Positions 35,690-47,033 of a stretch of 64,000 nucleotides of DNA are shown in pieces; position 1 is the stretch's first letter; each line of letters begins with the position of its first letter. This stretch comes from Elmis aenea (taxonomy: Eukaryota; Arthropoda; Insecta; Coleoptera; Elmidae): positions 54,102,966 to 54,166,965 of the forward strand of contig OX393576.1 of the NCBI GenBank assembly GCA_947652605.1. Reading direction: 5' to 3'. The notes below the pieces were generated by a model. It had not been told where the DNA came from. It ran no database searches and saw only the letters and a list, made by a program, of their open reading frames with translations. The position numbers and the translations under genes were made by a program.

Positions 35690-36740
35690 AAGAATGCACT
35701 ACGGTAGGGCAGGTCAAAAAGGGCTACTTTTGCGGAAATGGTCCAAAAAGTCTCAAAGTTGTTTTTAAACGACCATCGACTGAAGTTGGTTAAAATAGCT
35801 GAGGCTGTGGGCATATCGTAAAAGCGAGAACGATTTGGGAAGTTTTGGGCATGAGAAAGCTACCGCACGATTGGTACCGTTATTGCTCACACCGGAACCA
35901 AAACTCAATCTGAGCAGTGCTTGGCGTTTTCAAGTGAACTCCAAAAAATATTTTCCGCCGATTTCTAATTGTGGACCAGACTTAAATTCTCCATTATTCA
36001 CCATAGGTCAAGCAACAGCCAAAACAAGGGACAGCTAGAAGCGAGCAGGCTCCGAAAAGACGAATGTAGTTGATATTTGAAAAGTTTTTTTTTTTTGGGA
36101 TAATTATCTTAAAAATATTAAACACTAGGCGATTTACTCGGCGTTGCACGGGTGATTAAAATTCTCTTTTATCAATCACAGACTACTCGCGCTCGCGCTC
36201 GGCGGACGTATCCGGCCGTTCCCGGGCATTTCCGGCCGTTCTTTATACGACGTTTGATCCGTTAGTTCCCAAATAGTAACTGTGCCAAATTTGGTCCCGA
36301 TCGGTCAACGGACCTAGGATTCTATAGCGAACAAACAAACAAACAAACAAACACACAAACAAGCTCTTTTATATATATAGATCAAATGGAAAGTTCTACG
36401 CCAATTTACTTGACCAGATGTATCAAACAATTCACGAAAAGCGGCCGCCATTAGTGAAGAAAAGAAGATTTATTTTAATATGATAATCGGCCAGACCAAA
36501 AATCTGTCATAGCAATGGCCAAAATTCATTAATTGTATTTATAATCCTTGTCTCATGCACCCTACCTTTTGACTTATATTTGTTTTCGTGTATGAAAAAG
36601 TTGTACACTGAAAAGAAGTAAGCGTCGCATTTCGAGGTTATTGCTGCCACAAATGTTAATATAAGAATGGTGAAGACTTGAATATTCCTGAAATAGGTCT
36701 AGTGAGCTGGAAGAGACCAAGTCGAAAAATTAATTTATTT
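35690..36740 (+). pseudogene. mariner transposase fossil, split by a Helitron
   Basis: In broken frames the order of a mariner (DD34D-type) transposase can be followed. RPSTEV followed by KIAEAVGIS-like residues, the helix-turn-helix linker, is at about 35770-35820. GMRKLPHDWY and, one frame over, ARLVPLLLTPEPKLN, matching the conserved WVPRLLT block, are at about 35848-35912. VDQT plus HYSP and KQQPKQGTA, the first catalytic Asp block normally DETWI, are at about 35972-36030. FFWDNYLKNIK, the second Asp block, lies just before 36122. After the Helitron, FYANLLDQMYQTIHEKRP is at about 36394-36450, and later MKKLYTEK plus FEVIAATNVN. The third catalytic region (normally HQDNARPH) is unrecognisable. 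Many stops are present. Confidence 0.88.
36125..36381 (-). mobile_element. Non-autonomous Helitron, 257 bp, canonical ends, inside mariner
   Basis: On the minus strand the element starts TCTATATATATAAAAGAGC after an A and ends with the hairpin region CACCCGTGCAACGCCGAG followed by TAAATCGCCTAG and a T. The TC start, CTAG end, sub-terminal hairpin and A|T insertion are the complete Helitron signature. A (GTTT)n run lies inside the 5' end. The internal GGCCGTTCCCGGGCATTTCC stretch is G/C-rich. It is the sister of 4043-4563 and postdates the mariner it interrupts. Confidence 0.93.
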
Positions 36741-36744
36741 TTTA

Positions 36745-38376
36745 CCCAATATTTTGTTTTTTTTTTTCCTAGGCGAGCAGGTAATTCATTCCATTCTCGT
36801 ATTGTTTCGCAAACATTTATTACAGCTTATAAAACTTATATTTATTTTTTTTAAGTAAATAAATTACCCCCATTACTCATATTGTAACTGTAACTTTTTA
36901 TATGGGAGCTACACCAATAAATTATTTAAATAAAACATTTTTAGAGCGTGTTTAACAGCATCAACAAGAAATGTAAATAATGCATTAAGCTTGTAGGAAC
37001 AAAGTTACTGCAATTTTATTCCCATTGTTTGAGTTGAAACATTCGCATTACAATAATTCCAATGTAAACGTGCAAAGTGCTCTTTACTTAAAACAAAAAC
37101 CATCTAAATGGGTTCTATTTTTGTCAGAAAATCTACTAAGGTTTATTTTATCAGCAGCTAAAATCGTGGTCTGGTTTCGTTAATGTGAATTATGAAAGGT
37201 TGAAAATAAAAAATTGTCACTCACGGATATTTTTTGGGGTAATAAATATTTCCAACTTCGTTTATGTTCACAATTCTTCACAGTAATATTTACTAAATGT
37301 TTAATTTATAAAACAAAATGTTCTATGAAATTATTTAAGATATAATTCAATAAATTTAAAAAACCAACAAGATATTTAATCCTATAGGTTTAATTAAAAA
37401 CCACTCTCGTTATTTAACAAGTTTTTTTAGGTTTAATTTTAAATTTAAATCACACCTTCATAAGTAAATTATTTTTTTTGTGCTGTGTGAAATTATTTCT
37501 TCTGCAGAATCTTGAAACTTTTGCAACATTTCTACAAGAAATTCGAAAATTCGTAACAAAGATGAATGATTTTAATTAAAATCATTTATATTGTTACTTA
37601 AATAAAGTTAAATAAATATTTAATTGTTCTAATTTCATGCATACCAATCACCCAAACGTTGTGCCCTATTTAGAATTAGGCTCATTTGTTTGCCTGAAAT
37701 TTTATTCTTTCCAAACAAGTGAATGAGCCCAAATATCAGATGTATTTAAATATTTCTAGAGTCCTGGTAATGCCGTGTTGTATTCTTCTCTTGTTTAAGT
37801 TTAACAGCTAAACAAGCGCAGATGTACAAACATTTCTGAGATATAATATGGTTAAAACGTGAGGAGTGAAACATCTACAGCATAAGAAATCTGGTGTACA
37901 GAGGATCAAGCAGGTTTTGGTACCAACTCATTTTATTTCTTACACCAGTGATTCTAAACCTATGGGGTCAACTTTTTCTTTAATTTTGGGCGAGAAACAT
38001 TGTAGAGTTTTGCAAAGAATTACTTGCTTTTTCAGTTTTTAATTATAAAAATATCAGCTTAAAACCGCGTTTTTAAAATCGATTTGTAAGTAAATTAAAT
38101 TAAAATTGTACTAATATTTTTAGCTACGTCTTTTTAATTATTTAAAATTGCTTACAATTTTAATTTAAAAGATAAAGTCAACGCTATTACTGTACCATTA
38201 TGCTTTTAATATTTTGCATTTTTTTTTCTTCAACTTAAAAAAGTAAGTTGCGTTATCTTATCAGTTTATGGTATAATTTTAAAATGTTTGATAAGTTCTT
38301 AATAGTGTAATGCAAGTAGTTAAATTTAAATATTTATTTCCATTGTTGTAGGAATGATGGTTATATTAAGGGGAGT
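36745..38376. other. AT-rich; possible lone hAT terminus at 37947
   Basis: CAGTGATTCTAAACCTATGG at about 37947 looks like one hAT end, but no partner end was found. Otherwise nothing was recognised. Confidence 0.35.
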
Positions 38377-39431
38377 TTATTTATTATTTAGTCATAAGTC
38401 CTTCTACTGTTAGGTGTAGGATTGTTGAGTTGTGTTATGCTGATTTTTTTCCATGTTTTTTTGTCTTGTGTTAGCCTTTTTATGTCTTTCCATTTGATGT
38501 TTCTATCCGCTGCTGCTTTTTTAACTTCGTCGTGCCAGGTTTTTCTTGGTCTACCTCGTTTGTTTTTTCCCTGTGTTCTTGCTTCATATGCTCTTCTGGT
38601 TAACCTTTCTTCTTTCATCCTATAAATGTGACCCAACCATCCCAGCTGCCTTTCCTGTATTTTTGTTTCAACTGATTTTATCTTTAATTGTTCTCTATAT
38701 GTTTCGTTTCTGATTCTGTCTTTTTTTGTTTTTCCTTGGATTTTTCTTAGAAATCTCATTTCAGCTGCATTCACTTGGCTACTATTTTTATTTGTTAGTG
38801 CCCACGTTTCACTTCCGTATAAAAGTGCCGGAGTTCCTACCTTTTTGACCACTTCTACTTTTGTTGTTTTTGGGACTTCTCTATTTCCAAAAAATGTTAT
38901 TCCTAAACTTTTAAATATTCTTCCCACATTTCCTGTCCTTTCGCTTATTTCCTTGTCCATTCCTCCATTATTCTCTATGATCACTCCTAAATATTTAAAG
39001 CTTTCTACCTGTTCTAACCTAAGCCCATTTAAAGGGATGCTATGCCCTTTGTTTTCTGTTGTAACGATCATAGTTTTAGTTTTTTCGGTATTTATTTTCA
39101 TATTAATTTTTTCCAATTCCAGGTTTAGAGTTTCTAAATTATGTTGCAGGTTTTTTTCTGTTTCCGCGACTACGACCATGTCGTTTGCGAACATTAGCTC
39201 CGTTATGTTAATTTTTTCCATTTTCCAGTTGCCTAGGTGAAACGATCCCATTTTTTGTTTGACTTCTTTAATTACCCCATCTATGACTACTGAGAATAAT
39301 AATGGGCTGAGCACAGTTAATAAACACAAAAAGAGCCGTGGACCTTTTTTGTCACATCCTTGTTTTAATTTTTTTTTTAGCAGCAGCATGTTTGATGCTA
39401 TCTCCATGGGTTGAGTTCTGACAATCCCCAC
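38377..39431 (-). pseudogene. RTE-like non-LTR retrotransposon, reverse transcriptase C-terminal part
   Basis: A minus-strand frame of 347 codons (38388-39431) covers the palm end and C-terminal domain of an endonuclease/reverse transcriptase. VLSPLLFSVVIDG stands where these proteins have SVLSPLLFN. The catalytic box reads FAND (39180-39191) instead of FADD/YADD, so the first catalytic Asp is lost. KYLGV follows, then LLYGSETWAL and LGWLGHIYRM, and near the end GRPRKTWHDEV. The first 45 residues are out of register, so a frameshift lies near 39320. The frame stops at TAA only a few bases before an AATAAATAAA-type tail, leaving almost no 3' UTR. It is 5'-truncated and inactive. Confidence 0.93.
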
Positions 39432-39510
39432 TGCCTACGGCACTGTTTACTTGTATAATCGCGATTATAAAAGTAGAACGTCATCTGTTCAGATTTGAAT
39501 AGTGTAGCGA

Positions 39511-41076
39511 AGTGTTTTTTAACCTGTGTGTCGCGGCACACTAGTGTGTCGCGAGCATCCTCCAGGTGTGTCGCGGAAAATAAAATCATAAATAAATAAA
39601 CACATTTAGCAACGACGCTTTATTTGATATTCGAGTTCAGGCATAAGTATCTCGCTTATTGTAATAGCTGCATAGAATACACGTTTAAATTTAGTATAAT
39701 TGCTAAATTCGGTGCTCAAATAATCTGAAAGAAATTGGAAATATCTTACACGGTGTCTGAGAAAATTAAGCAAATCTATAAAATAATATTTGAAAATCGT
39801 CTATAACAATTTTGTAATATGAAATATTTCAAATGTGCAAAAGCATTGCCTAAGCTACATACATTTTAAGCCGAATCTGATGGTAATCGCTATTCCTTCT
39901 AGGTCGATTCGTTTTTGGTTTATGACAATCAAATTTAGTTTTTCTTATGGGCACAATTTTGCTATTTACATATAAAACTGATTTTTATATTCTGAGTTCA
40001 TTGGTGTATCACACTAGTATTTTACTTTTACATTCATTGTCAAATTTGAAAAGTGCGTTTTGGACAACAATCACTATAAATCAGGTAAGCTGGTCGTTGT
40101 AGTTTATGTTGTTACCATGACAACCAGTTAACAAACAGAAAAATTTGCGAGATTGTTTCTTGTCATCGTAATAGATAAACATTACGAAAATTCTTAAGAG
40201 AACAAGAGCTTGGGTTCTGGACAAAACTTTTGGAAACGTTTGCATTTATGCATTGCAAAAGGAGGAAATTTATTGGAACATCTCCTTTAATTTGTTTTAG
40301 TTTTTATAAGTATTTATGGTATTGTATTCTTTTAGGTTTTGAGTTATGTTATTTACATATTTAATACATATTTACTTAAGTTTCTGTCTAACGTAGAAAA
40401 ATAGTCTTTCTTCTAGATGTTTTTGTTCTAAACAAGTAGAATTCCTATACATGAACAAAAAATTTGCAGCATATCGCTTTTTTTGGTACCGAGGTTCATT
40501 TGTGCGAGTTTATTATGATGACAAGTAATTGGCTATGAACATTATTAGTTGGTTGTCATGGTAACGACATAAACTACAACGACCGGGTTGCCTGATTTAT
40601 AGTGATTGTTGTCTAAAACGCAATTTCACAAATTTGCCATCGAATGTAGAAGTAAAATACCATGTGCGATACATCAATGAATTCAGGAAAAAAAGCAATA
40701 ACAAAATCCTATGAAAACATAAAATTGGTTGTCATAAAACAAAACAAATCTAGCTAGAAAAAATTTGTGATTACCATCAGATTTGGCTTAAAACATTCCT
40801 TAGGCAATGTTTTTACACATTAGAGATACTTCATAAAATCGTGTTTTCCGGTTTTTTCAAATTTTCTCGGATACTGTTTGAGATATTTTCAATTTCTCTT
40901 GAGATTTTTAATGAGCACCAAATTAGCAACTTTGCCAAATGTAAACCTTATTTTCTAGCTATTATAAGCGAGATACCCATGCGTCAACTTGAATTTCAAA
41001 CACCCTGTATATAGTGTGCCGCAAAATTTTAGCGATGTTAAAATTGTCTCGATATTGGAAAAGTTAAAAAACACTG
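39511..41076. mobile_element. hAT-type MITE split by a foldback element
   Basis: The left piece, 39511-39614, starts AGTGTTTTTTAACCTGTGTG and has repeated GTGTGTCGCGG. The right piece, 41008-41076, has GTGTGCCGCAAAATTTTA and ends GTTAAAAAACACTG. The outer flanks TGTAGCGA and TGTAGCTG agree at 6 of 8 positions, an eroded hAT duplication. Without the insertion it would be about 170 bp. Confidence 0.82.
39615..41007. mobile_element. Foldback family FI-6, long copy with roughly 0.5 kb arms
   Basis: The left arm (about 39615-40135) and right arm (about 40545-41007) are reverse complements over nearly their whole length. Examples are TATCTCGCTTATTGTAATAG against CTATTATAAGCGAGATA and GTTGTTACCATGACAACC against GGTTGTCATGGTAACGAC. 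The right end AATTTCAAACACCCTG is followed by TA; the left end has lost CAGGG. The central spacer is about 410 bp. It is nested in the hAT MITE 39511-41076. Confidence 0.88.
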
Positions 41077-41084
41077 TGTAGCTG

Positions 41085-41814
41085 ATGTACCTACTACACC
41101 TTTGTTTGAAGTGAAAATCAAAATTTTTGCTGAATAAACCAATACATAAAAAAACTGCAAGGTATTTGGTAACATTTCTATAAAGAAAAAAGAAAAACAA
41201 TTTTTCATTTTTTTAGTTTTAAAGAAGATTATTGCAAATATCTTAAATTAATTTTGATCTCAATAATTAAGTGACATTTTTAAAAAGCGCTTGTTTCTAA
41301 TAATAATGACATTCCAATTTTCGCTCTTGAGATCAGTCTATTATGTCTTCTAAAGTAATATTATTAAAATATATTAACAGTGATCAAGGACCGCAGTTTG
41401 GCTTTTCTGTAATTTTCTTTTCCAATAAACACAAATTGTAAGTTTTGCTTCAAACGATGAGATATATATAACAGCAGGGAAATGTTCTGTGTAATAATAT
41501 AAATTCGTTATATTCCAGTCTGCGTCAAGGGCAAAAGTAAATCTTTTGACTATTATTAACCCGACTTCTGGCCGGAGATTAATGTAGGTCGCTCTCAAAT
41601 AAAACGAAATAGGAAATTGGACGCCGGCAGGTGATAGAAGAAATTGTATGTACCTACTATGAAATAAAAATTTTCAGATAAATTGCCTGTTAGAGCTTCA
41701 TTTGTACGTAGCTAAATAAAAAAGAATTGCTGAATGTCTTAGAAAAATGTGTGAGTTAGTGGTCTATGGTGGTCAGCCAAACTGTTTATAAATTAATTTA
41801 AATTAATGCAATAT
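41085..41814. other. AT-rich, nothing recognised
   Basis: No recognised coding or repeat feature. The minus frame at 41374-41598 has no known domain. Confidence 0.35.
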
Positions 41815-42514
41815 ACCGGTAAACCGGGGCTACCTTGAATACCCCGGGGTAACTTGGTCACCTAGGTCATTGTTTATTATTTTACTTGTTTACATTTTAC
41901 TTTGTTTTTTCTTTTCGGTTTTGGCATGTTCTTATTGTTTGTGACAGGTAACTTTTAAATAAAAATGGTGCGCAATTAAGAAAGAATCTTATCGTAATTT
42001 TAAAGTTGAGGATCTGGAAAATGCTATACAAGCCGTTCAAGCTGGAATGTCAAAAAAACTGGCAGCAAAAACCTATAAAGTGCCTCGGTCAACATTAGCT
42101 AGGAAGGTTCTTGGAAAGAATTTGGGGTCAGTGGGTCATCCAAGAGTTTTTTCGAGCGAAGAGGAGGCCACCATTGCGGAGACACTTGGCGTTGTCGCCA
42201 ATTGGGGTTTCTCCCTAACTAGGCTGGATGTAAGGACTGTTATTTCAAAATATCTTGAAAAACAGCGAAAAACAGTTAGTATTTTCAAAGACATCCCTGG
42301 AGAGGATTTCCTTAATTCGTTTATCCAAAGAAACAACCTGTCCATACGTCTTGCTTCTAACATCAAGAGATCCAGAGCTTTCGTTGGCCGTATAGACATT
42401 TTAAATTTTTTCAACAACATTAATGATGCTTTAAGAGATGAGGATAATTTTAACATATATAACTACGATGAAACTAATGTTAACGACGATCCTGGGGCAG
42501 CTTTACTTAAATGA
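41815..42514 (+). pseudogene. pogo/Tigger-like transposase, N-terminal half with 5' terminal region
   Basis: At 41818-41865 CCGGTAAACCGGGGCTACC and CCCCGGGGTAACTTGGTCAC look like the repeated terminal sequence of pogo-type elements. An ATG at 41965 begins MVRN, and one base out of frame the protein continues KKESYRNFKVEDLENAIQAV. An uninterrupted frame then runs from 42047 to 42514. It contains a psq-type helix-turn-helix (LAAKTYKVPRSTLARK), the PGEDFLNSFIQRN segment of the CENP-B-type second helix-turn-helix and IYNYDETNVNDDPG, the block carrying the first catalytic Asp of the DDE domain. The stop follows directly, so the rest of the catalytic domain is missing. No right end was found. Confidence 0.92.
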
Positions 42515-44617
42515 CAAATTCAAAATAATATAGATTGGAAACAAATAAATACTCTTTTTGAAACAAAAAATTCTAACTATCACTTGTCAGTTCATAAAAC
42601 TCTTTCGCAAATAGTTTATCGTAAGTTTATACTCTTTTGCGTACTAATACATTGCTGAAAATTTCAGATAGGAAGTTCTTTCTATGTTGAATGTTTTCTA
42701 ACGCAAGATGATCAAAGAAGTTTTCCTGATGCATTTTTGAAATCTCAGGTTAATTAATTTGACGTTTCATGTCCATTTCTAAATTATTGTAGTTTAAATA
42801 ACTTAATAACTGTATGTCGCTATCTTTAGCTTGGTCTTTTACTTCTTTGTCTTTAACTCACGTTAAATTGCTTAAATAGGTAGGTACATATTGTGGGGAA
42901 CTAAAAAACATTTTGTTAAATGTTAAATTACACGTTGACTTACTTCTTAAAATCCAAAATTGAAGTTCTACTTCTAGTATTTTAAAAACTCGATGTGTTT
43001 TGATCAACAATAATTTCAACAAATTTAAATATTACCTACTACAGATGCGATATAAGACTCTAAGAGTGTTAGGGTATTGTTTACTACTATTAAGAGTTTT
43101 TGTAATGTATTTAAGGTTTCTTCACCTTACTTGGTCGTTTTTAATTTTAGTTTTAAGAAAATGTAAACAATGTTTGTAACGACTACTATTTATTGTACAG
43201 TGGTTTCGATGTGATTTTTTAACTGCATAAGTATATAAATTATTTAGAAGTTGTTAAATTTTGGTAAAAAAAATAATAAATACCAAAATATATGACAAAG
43301 TGTTTATATTGATAAAAGCCGAAAACTAAACATCTAATTGTACAAAGTGGTTCGTTACAATTCTGTAGGTATTGATGATAAACACACCGTAAAAACCTAT
43401 ACTTTATGCTATTTTTTATGTTGTTTGCTGTTTTTATTTACATTCGTTGAAAACTAACACTTTATTTTACATTGCATTGCAAATTTTAGTTAAAAACAGA
43501 TGACTACTACTTATAAAAAAATGTGTTGGGGTGTGGCAGCTTTGTAGTGAATGAGAAGCAAATTCAAGTATGTACATGTACACGATGTAGATTTCATATT
43601 TAGCTATAATTATTTATTGTCACGATGAGGAAATGAAGTACTGGGTATATTTACTCTCTGCCTCACTTTAACGAAGGGTCTATTCCAAGTTTCTATTCAC
43701 AATAGCAAGGAAATGATATAAGCTCAAGTTTAGCTGTTTCAAAGTCTTCATATTGCTCATTTGTATGCGGCTGGTGAGATGGGAAATATTAAAGCTTTTA
43801 TAACAATGAAATCACTAAAGGCGCTACTTTATCACGTAGACAGCATTGCTGTACATTTATGGCTTCTATTTATCGCAATTTAAAGCAACAAAGGCTTAGA
43901 AACAAACATGTTTATTACAGCTTCACACAAACAATTTTACAATTGCTTAGATGATTATAATGAAAATGGTATAAATTTTAGATACTATCCAAGCTCTAAG
44001 TTTTAAATCAGGTGAATATTATGAATCTCTGTTGCTCTATTATTCCAAATGTTTCTATCTTCTCGTATTATTTCATAAATGCTACGTACAACCTGATGTC
44101 TACATTTCTTTTCGTATCTGTTCGTGAATAGGCAGCTATTCTTTTCTAGAATTTTATGTAAGATGCTTTAATTTTTTTCTTTTGTATCCGTAAATCATCA
44201 TATTTTAACTGTTATATAGACCTCTAACTATTACTTAAAATTGAATTTTACGGTTAAGTGCAATTATTCAATTAAAGCTGCATCTGAGTGCGTCAGCTTT
44301 TCGAATGCTAACTGCTCATTTCCAACATTAGATATTAAAAACGAATGTTACCATTGGTGTTTTTTTACGAAAATATATCCTCCTGATATTATTTAATCCT
44401 AATAATACCATGGGGTACTGGCACTGGAGACCCGACAAGCTCTTTGGAGCTGTATATTTTTAAAATGCACCTTCCTAAAGTTAAAAATAATTTACTTAAC
44501 ACAAAGCAATACATTTTGTATTTTGGTACAGAACAACTTTTGTAGCATCATCGCTTATCAAAAATTTAAATAAGTTACACGTAATACCACTGAGGTCACC
44601 AGTGATCCCTATACTAA
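42515..44617. other. AT-rich, nothing firmly recognised
   Basis: Scattered short frames between the pogo-like and piggyBac fossils may be decayed parts of either element, but none gives a recognisable motif. Confidence 0.35.
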
Positions 44618-45630
44618 GCATGGCGCATTGAGTTTAGAACGTTATTTTGCTTTATTGGTCTGCTGCAGGAGTTTATAAATACCATTACAAATTTGTGGAA
44701 GATAGACGTCCTTTATTTAACAAAAGAAACAGGTTCACCGTAATTTCTTAATGCCGTTGTTGTGATAATGGTGAAGCACAAAAACAAATTGAAACCCAGA
44801 TAAACTGGCACCGATTTGGACATTTTTTGAATTTCAGCTACCTATACTCTCCAAGATGCATACATCCTCTATGAGAACATAACTGTTGACAAACAGCTGC
44901 CAAGTTTCCGAGGTAGGTGTCTCTTCAAACAATACATATCATCAAAGCCAGGAAAATATGACACAAAGATTTAAGCATCCTGCGACAGTCAAACCTCATC
45001 CGTTTACAATTGCCAGATATGCAGTGGTAAATCAGGTGACCAGCGTTAAAGAAATCAGGGAGGAATGTAACCATCGATAATTTTTTCACGAGTCTTGAAG
45101 ATTTGAAACTTGATAGAGAAGAATATAACATTGCTTGGTACAGTACGGAAAAACAGACCTACATTCAGCTAAACTTGACTTTCAAGACGACGCTGTATTG
45201 GTGTCTTAGTGTCCAAAAACGTAAAAACTATTATGCTACTATCAACTATACACGAAACTGGTGAGTGAAGGTAACGAGAAGGAACCACAAATAATAATTG
45301 ACAATAATACAACAAAATCAGTTGTAAATATCGCAGACAAGCTTGTTCGAAAATATACTGAAAAGCGACAAAAACGAAGATGGCCTGTTGCAGTTTTTTA
45401 TAATATTCTAGGTATTAGTGTCCTCAACGCCTACAATATATGGTGACACTTAAATAAAGATGGGCAAGCAAAAAAAAAGCTACAAACGGCTACGGTTCTT
45501 TATGCAGCCATGCAAACAGCTAGCGCCTACTGAAATCAAGTTACAAGAACCATCAACTTCACAGAGCGAGTTACAAGACCTGGTGGATGTTGGGAAAGTC
45601 CAAGAAATTTAGATAGAAAGTACTAAACAG
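44618..45630 (+). pseudogene. piggyBac transposase pseudogene, most of the catalytic domain
   Basis: Broken frames follow piggyBac order. ALSLERYFALL is at about 44630-44662. DKLAPIWTFFEFQL is at about 44800-44840. ENITVDKQLPSFRGRCLF, with the first catalytic Asp, is near 44874-44927, followed by KQYISSKPGKYDTKI. RNVTIDNFFTSLEDLKL, with the second Asp, is near 45064-45115. TTKSVVNIADKLVRKYT is at about 45308-45360 where functional proteins have GGVDxVDQ. RRWPVAVFYNILGISVLNAY ends at about 45438. At least four frameshifts or stops interrupt it, and no TTAA-flanked ends were identified. It is a different lineage from the fragments at 30.9 and 56.7 kb. Confidence 0.92.
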
Positions 45631-45732
45631 ATGCAACCATTGCAGTCGCTTTCTGTGAATTAACTAACAGACAATTACTTTATAGGCATGCAAACATAAC
45701 CTAAACGTAAAATAGTTTTTTTTTTTAATTGT

Positions 45733-45796
45733 TATTATTATTTAACAGTACTACACCTAACAGTAGAAAGACTCGTGACTAAATAAAATTATTATT
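45733..45796 (+). mobile_element. 3' end of the RTE-like retrotransposon, heavily 5'-truncated
   Basis: ACTACACCTAACAGTAGAAA then GACTCGTGACTAAATAA matches, on the plus strand, the last codons and tail of the minus-strand element at 38377 (CCTACACCTAACAGTAGAAG, GACTTATGACTAAATAATAA). Only about 60 bp of the 3' end was copied, a typical severe truncation. Confidence 0.85.
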
Positions 45797-47031
45797 TAAA
45801 ATGAATTACTATTAAATATTTTTAAGTATTTAATACTACCATAGGTTGTTTAGACAATGTATACCAAGCTTGAAATAAAGTTTTACTTGATAATTAGCTT
45901 TAAAGCCAGTGGTATTAAGTGTCATTAAAAAATACGGCATTATAAGAGTTGTGATAAGATAATACCAGATTTATAACAGCATACTTTTGAGATGTATAAA
46001 AACATACTGATTTCTAATAAATAACACAATGTCCAACAGAATTAAAGTTTTCTAGGTCTCATTGAGGTAAAAGATTTGTGGGTGACAGCTCAATTTAAGT
46101 TTTTTCTTTGCAACTTTTTCCTCTTGCAAAGTAATAATCTGCCTTAATCTATGTTATCGTCAAGGAATTTTCTTGATTCAAAAGAAATATTGCCACGTAA
46201 TCCATTTAAATACTAATAAAATAATATTGCTTAACTTTCAATTTTAAAAAACCCCTGTTTTCATTTATAAAAAAGCACTATTAAAAACCATTTATAAAAT
46301 CTTTAAGACTTCCATCTTTATGTCAGTAGTTCATACTATTATTTATTTATTAATAATTTACATGCAGCTATCTAGCAAATATCATAACTGCAAACGACGT
46401 TAATATAACATTATTTTATTTTAGTTGACGATTTTTTATTACTTTATGAGCGTCTTTCAATATGCTTTTAAAACCTGCTGTTTTATTTATACATAAAAAT
46501 GTTTGTGTTTTAAAATTTAAAATGCTTGTTTAATCGTTATTTCATAATAGTTCTTTTATTTATTTAATACAAAAGTAGTTCGAAATCCATTAAATGTTTT
46601 GTGTTGTACGAATGTTACGCGAGTAAGTGATTTATGTTTGGTTTATCGAATGTGTTTCCTTACTCGAACAGTAATATTCTTTTTTATTGTGATTTATTCC
46701 AACACAAACCGCAATCATAATCAATTTTGTCGTTTTTTTTTTCGCATTTGCTAGTTATTTTGTCTTAAGCATAGTTTTTACCGAGTGTCCACTTGCAAAC
46801 TCGTGAATTCCTGCTCGCCAATTCATTTTATACGAAAGGTAAATGGTAACAGTAGAAAGATAAACGTATTGCGCATCTAATGGCTCTAGTATTAATACTC
46901 AGTTTAGGCTATTATTTTAAGTTATTATTCGAAAATTTGATGAATTTTTTATTTAAATGGCCGTGATTTTCATTAAAAGTCCATTTTGACAGTATTTGTC
47001 TGTCAATTTAATGAGTTATTAACGGCACCCT
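45797..47031. other. AT-rich, nothing recognised
   Basis: A short segment at 46995-47028 (TTTGTCTGTCAATTTAATGA and on) is inverted at 48390-48425, just outside the palindrome to the right, hinting at an older, larger inverted repeat. Nothing else was recognised. Confidence 0.4.
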
Positions 47032-47033
47032 GT

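Noticed and set aside
38422..39240. Plus-strand frames of 67 and 131 codons
   Set aside because: They are antisense shadows of the reverse transcriptase on the minus strand.
42136..42456. 106-codon minus frame
   Set aside because: Antisense shadow of the pogo-like transposase frame.
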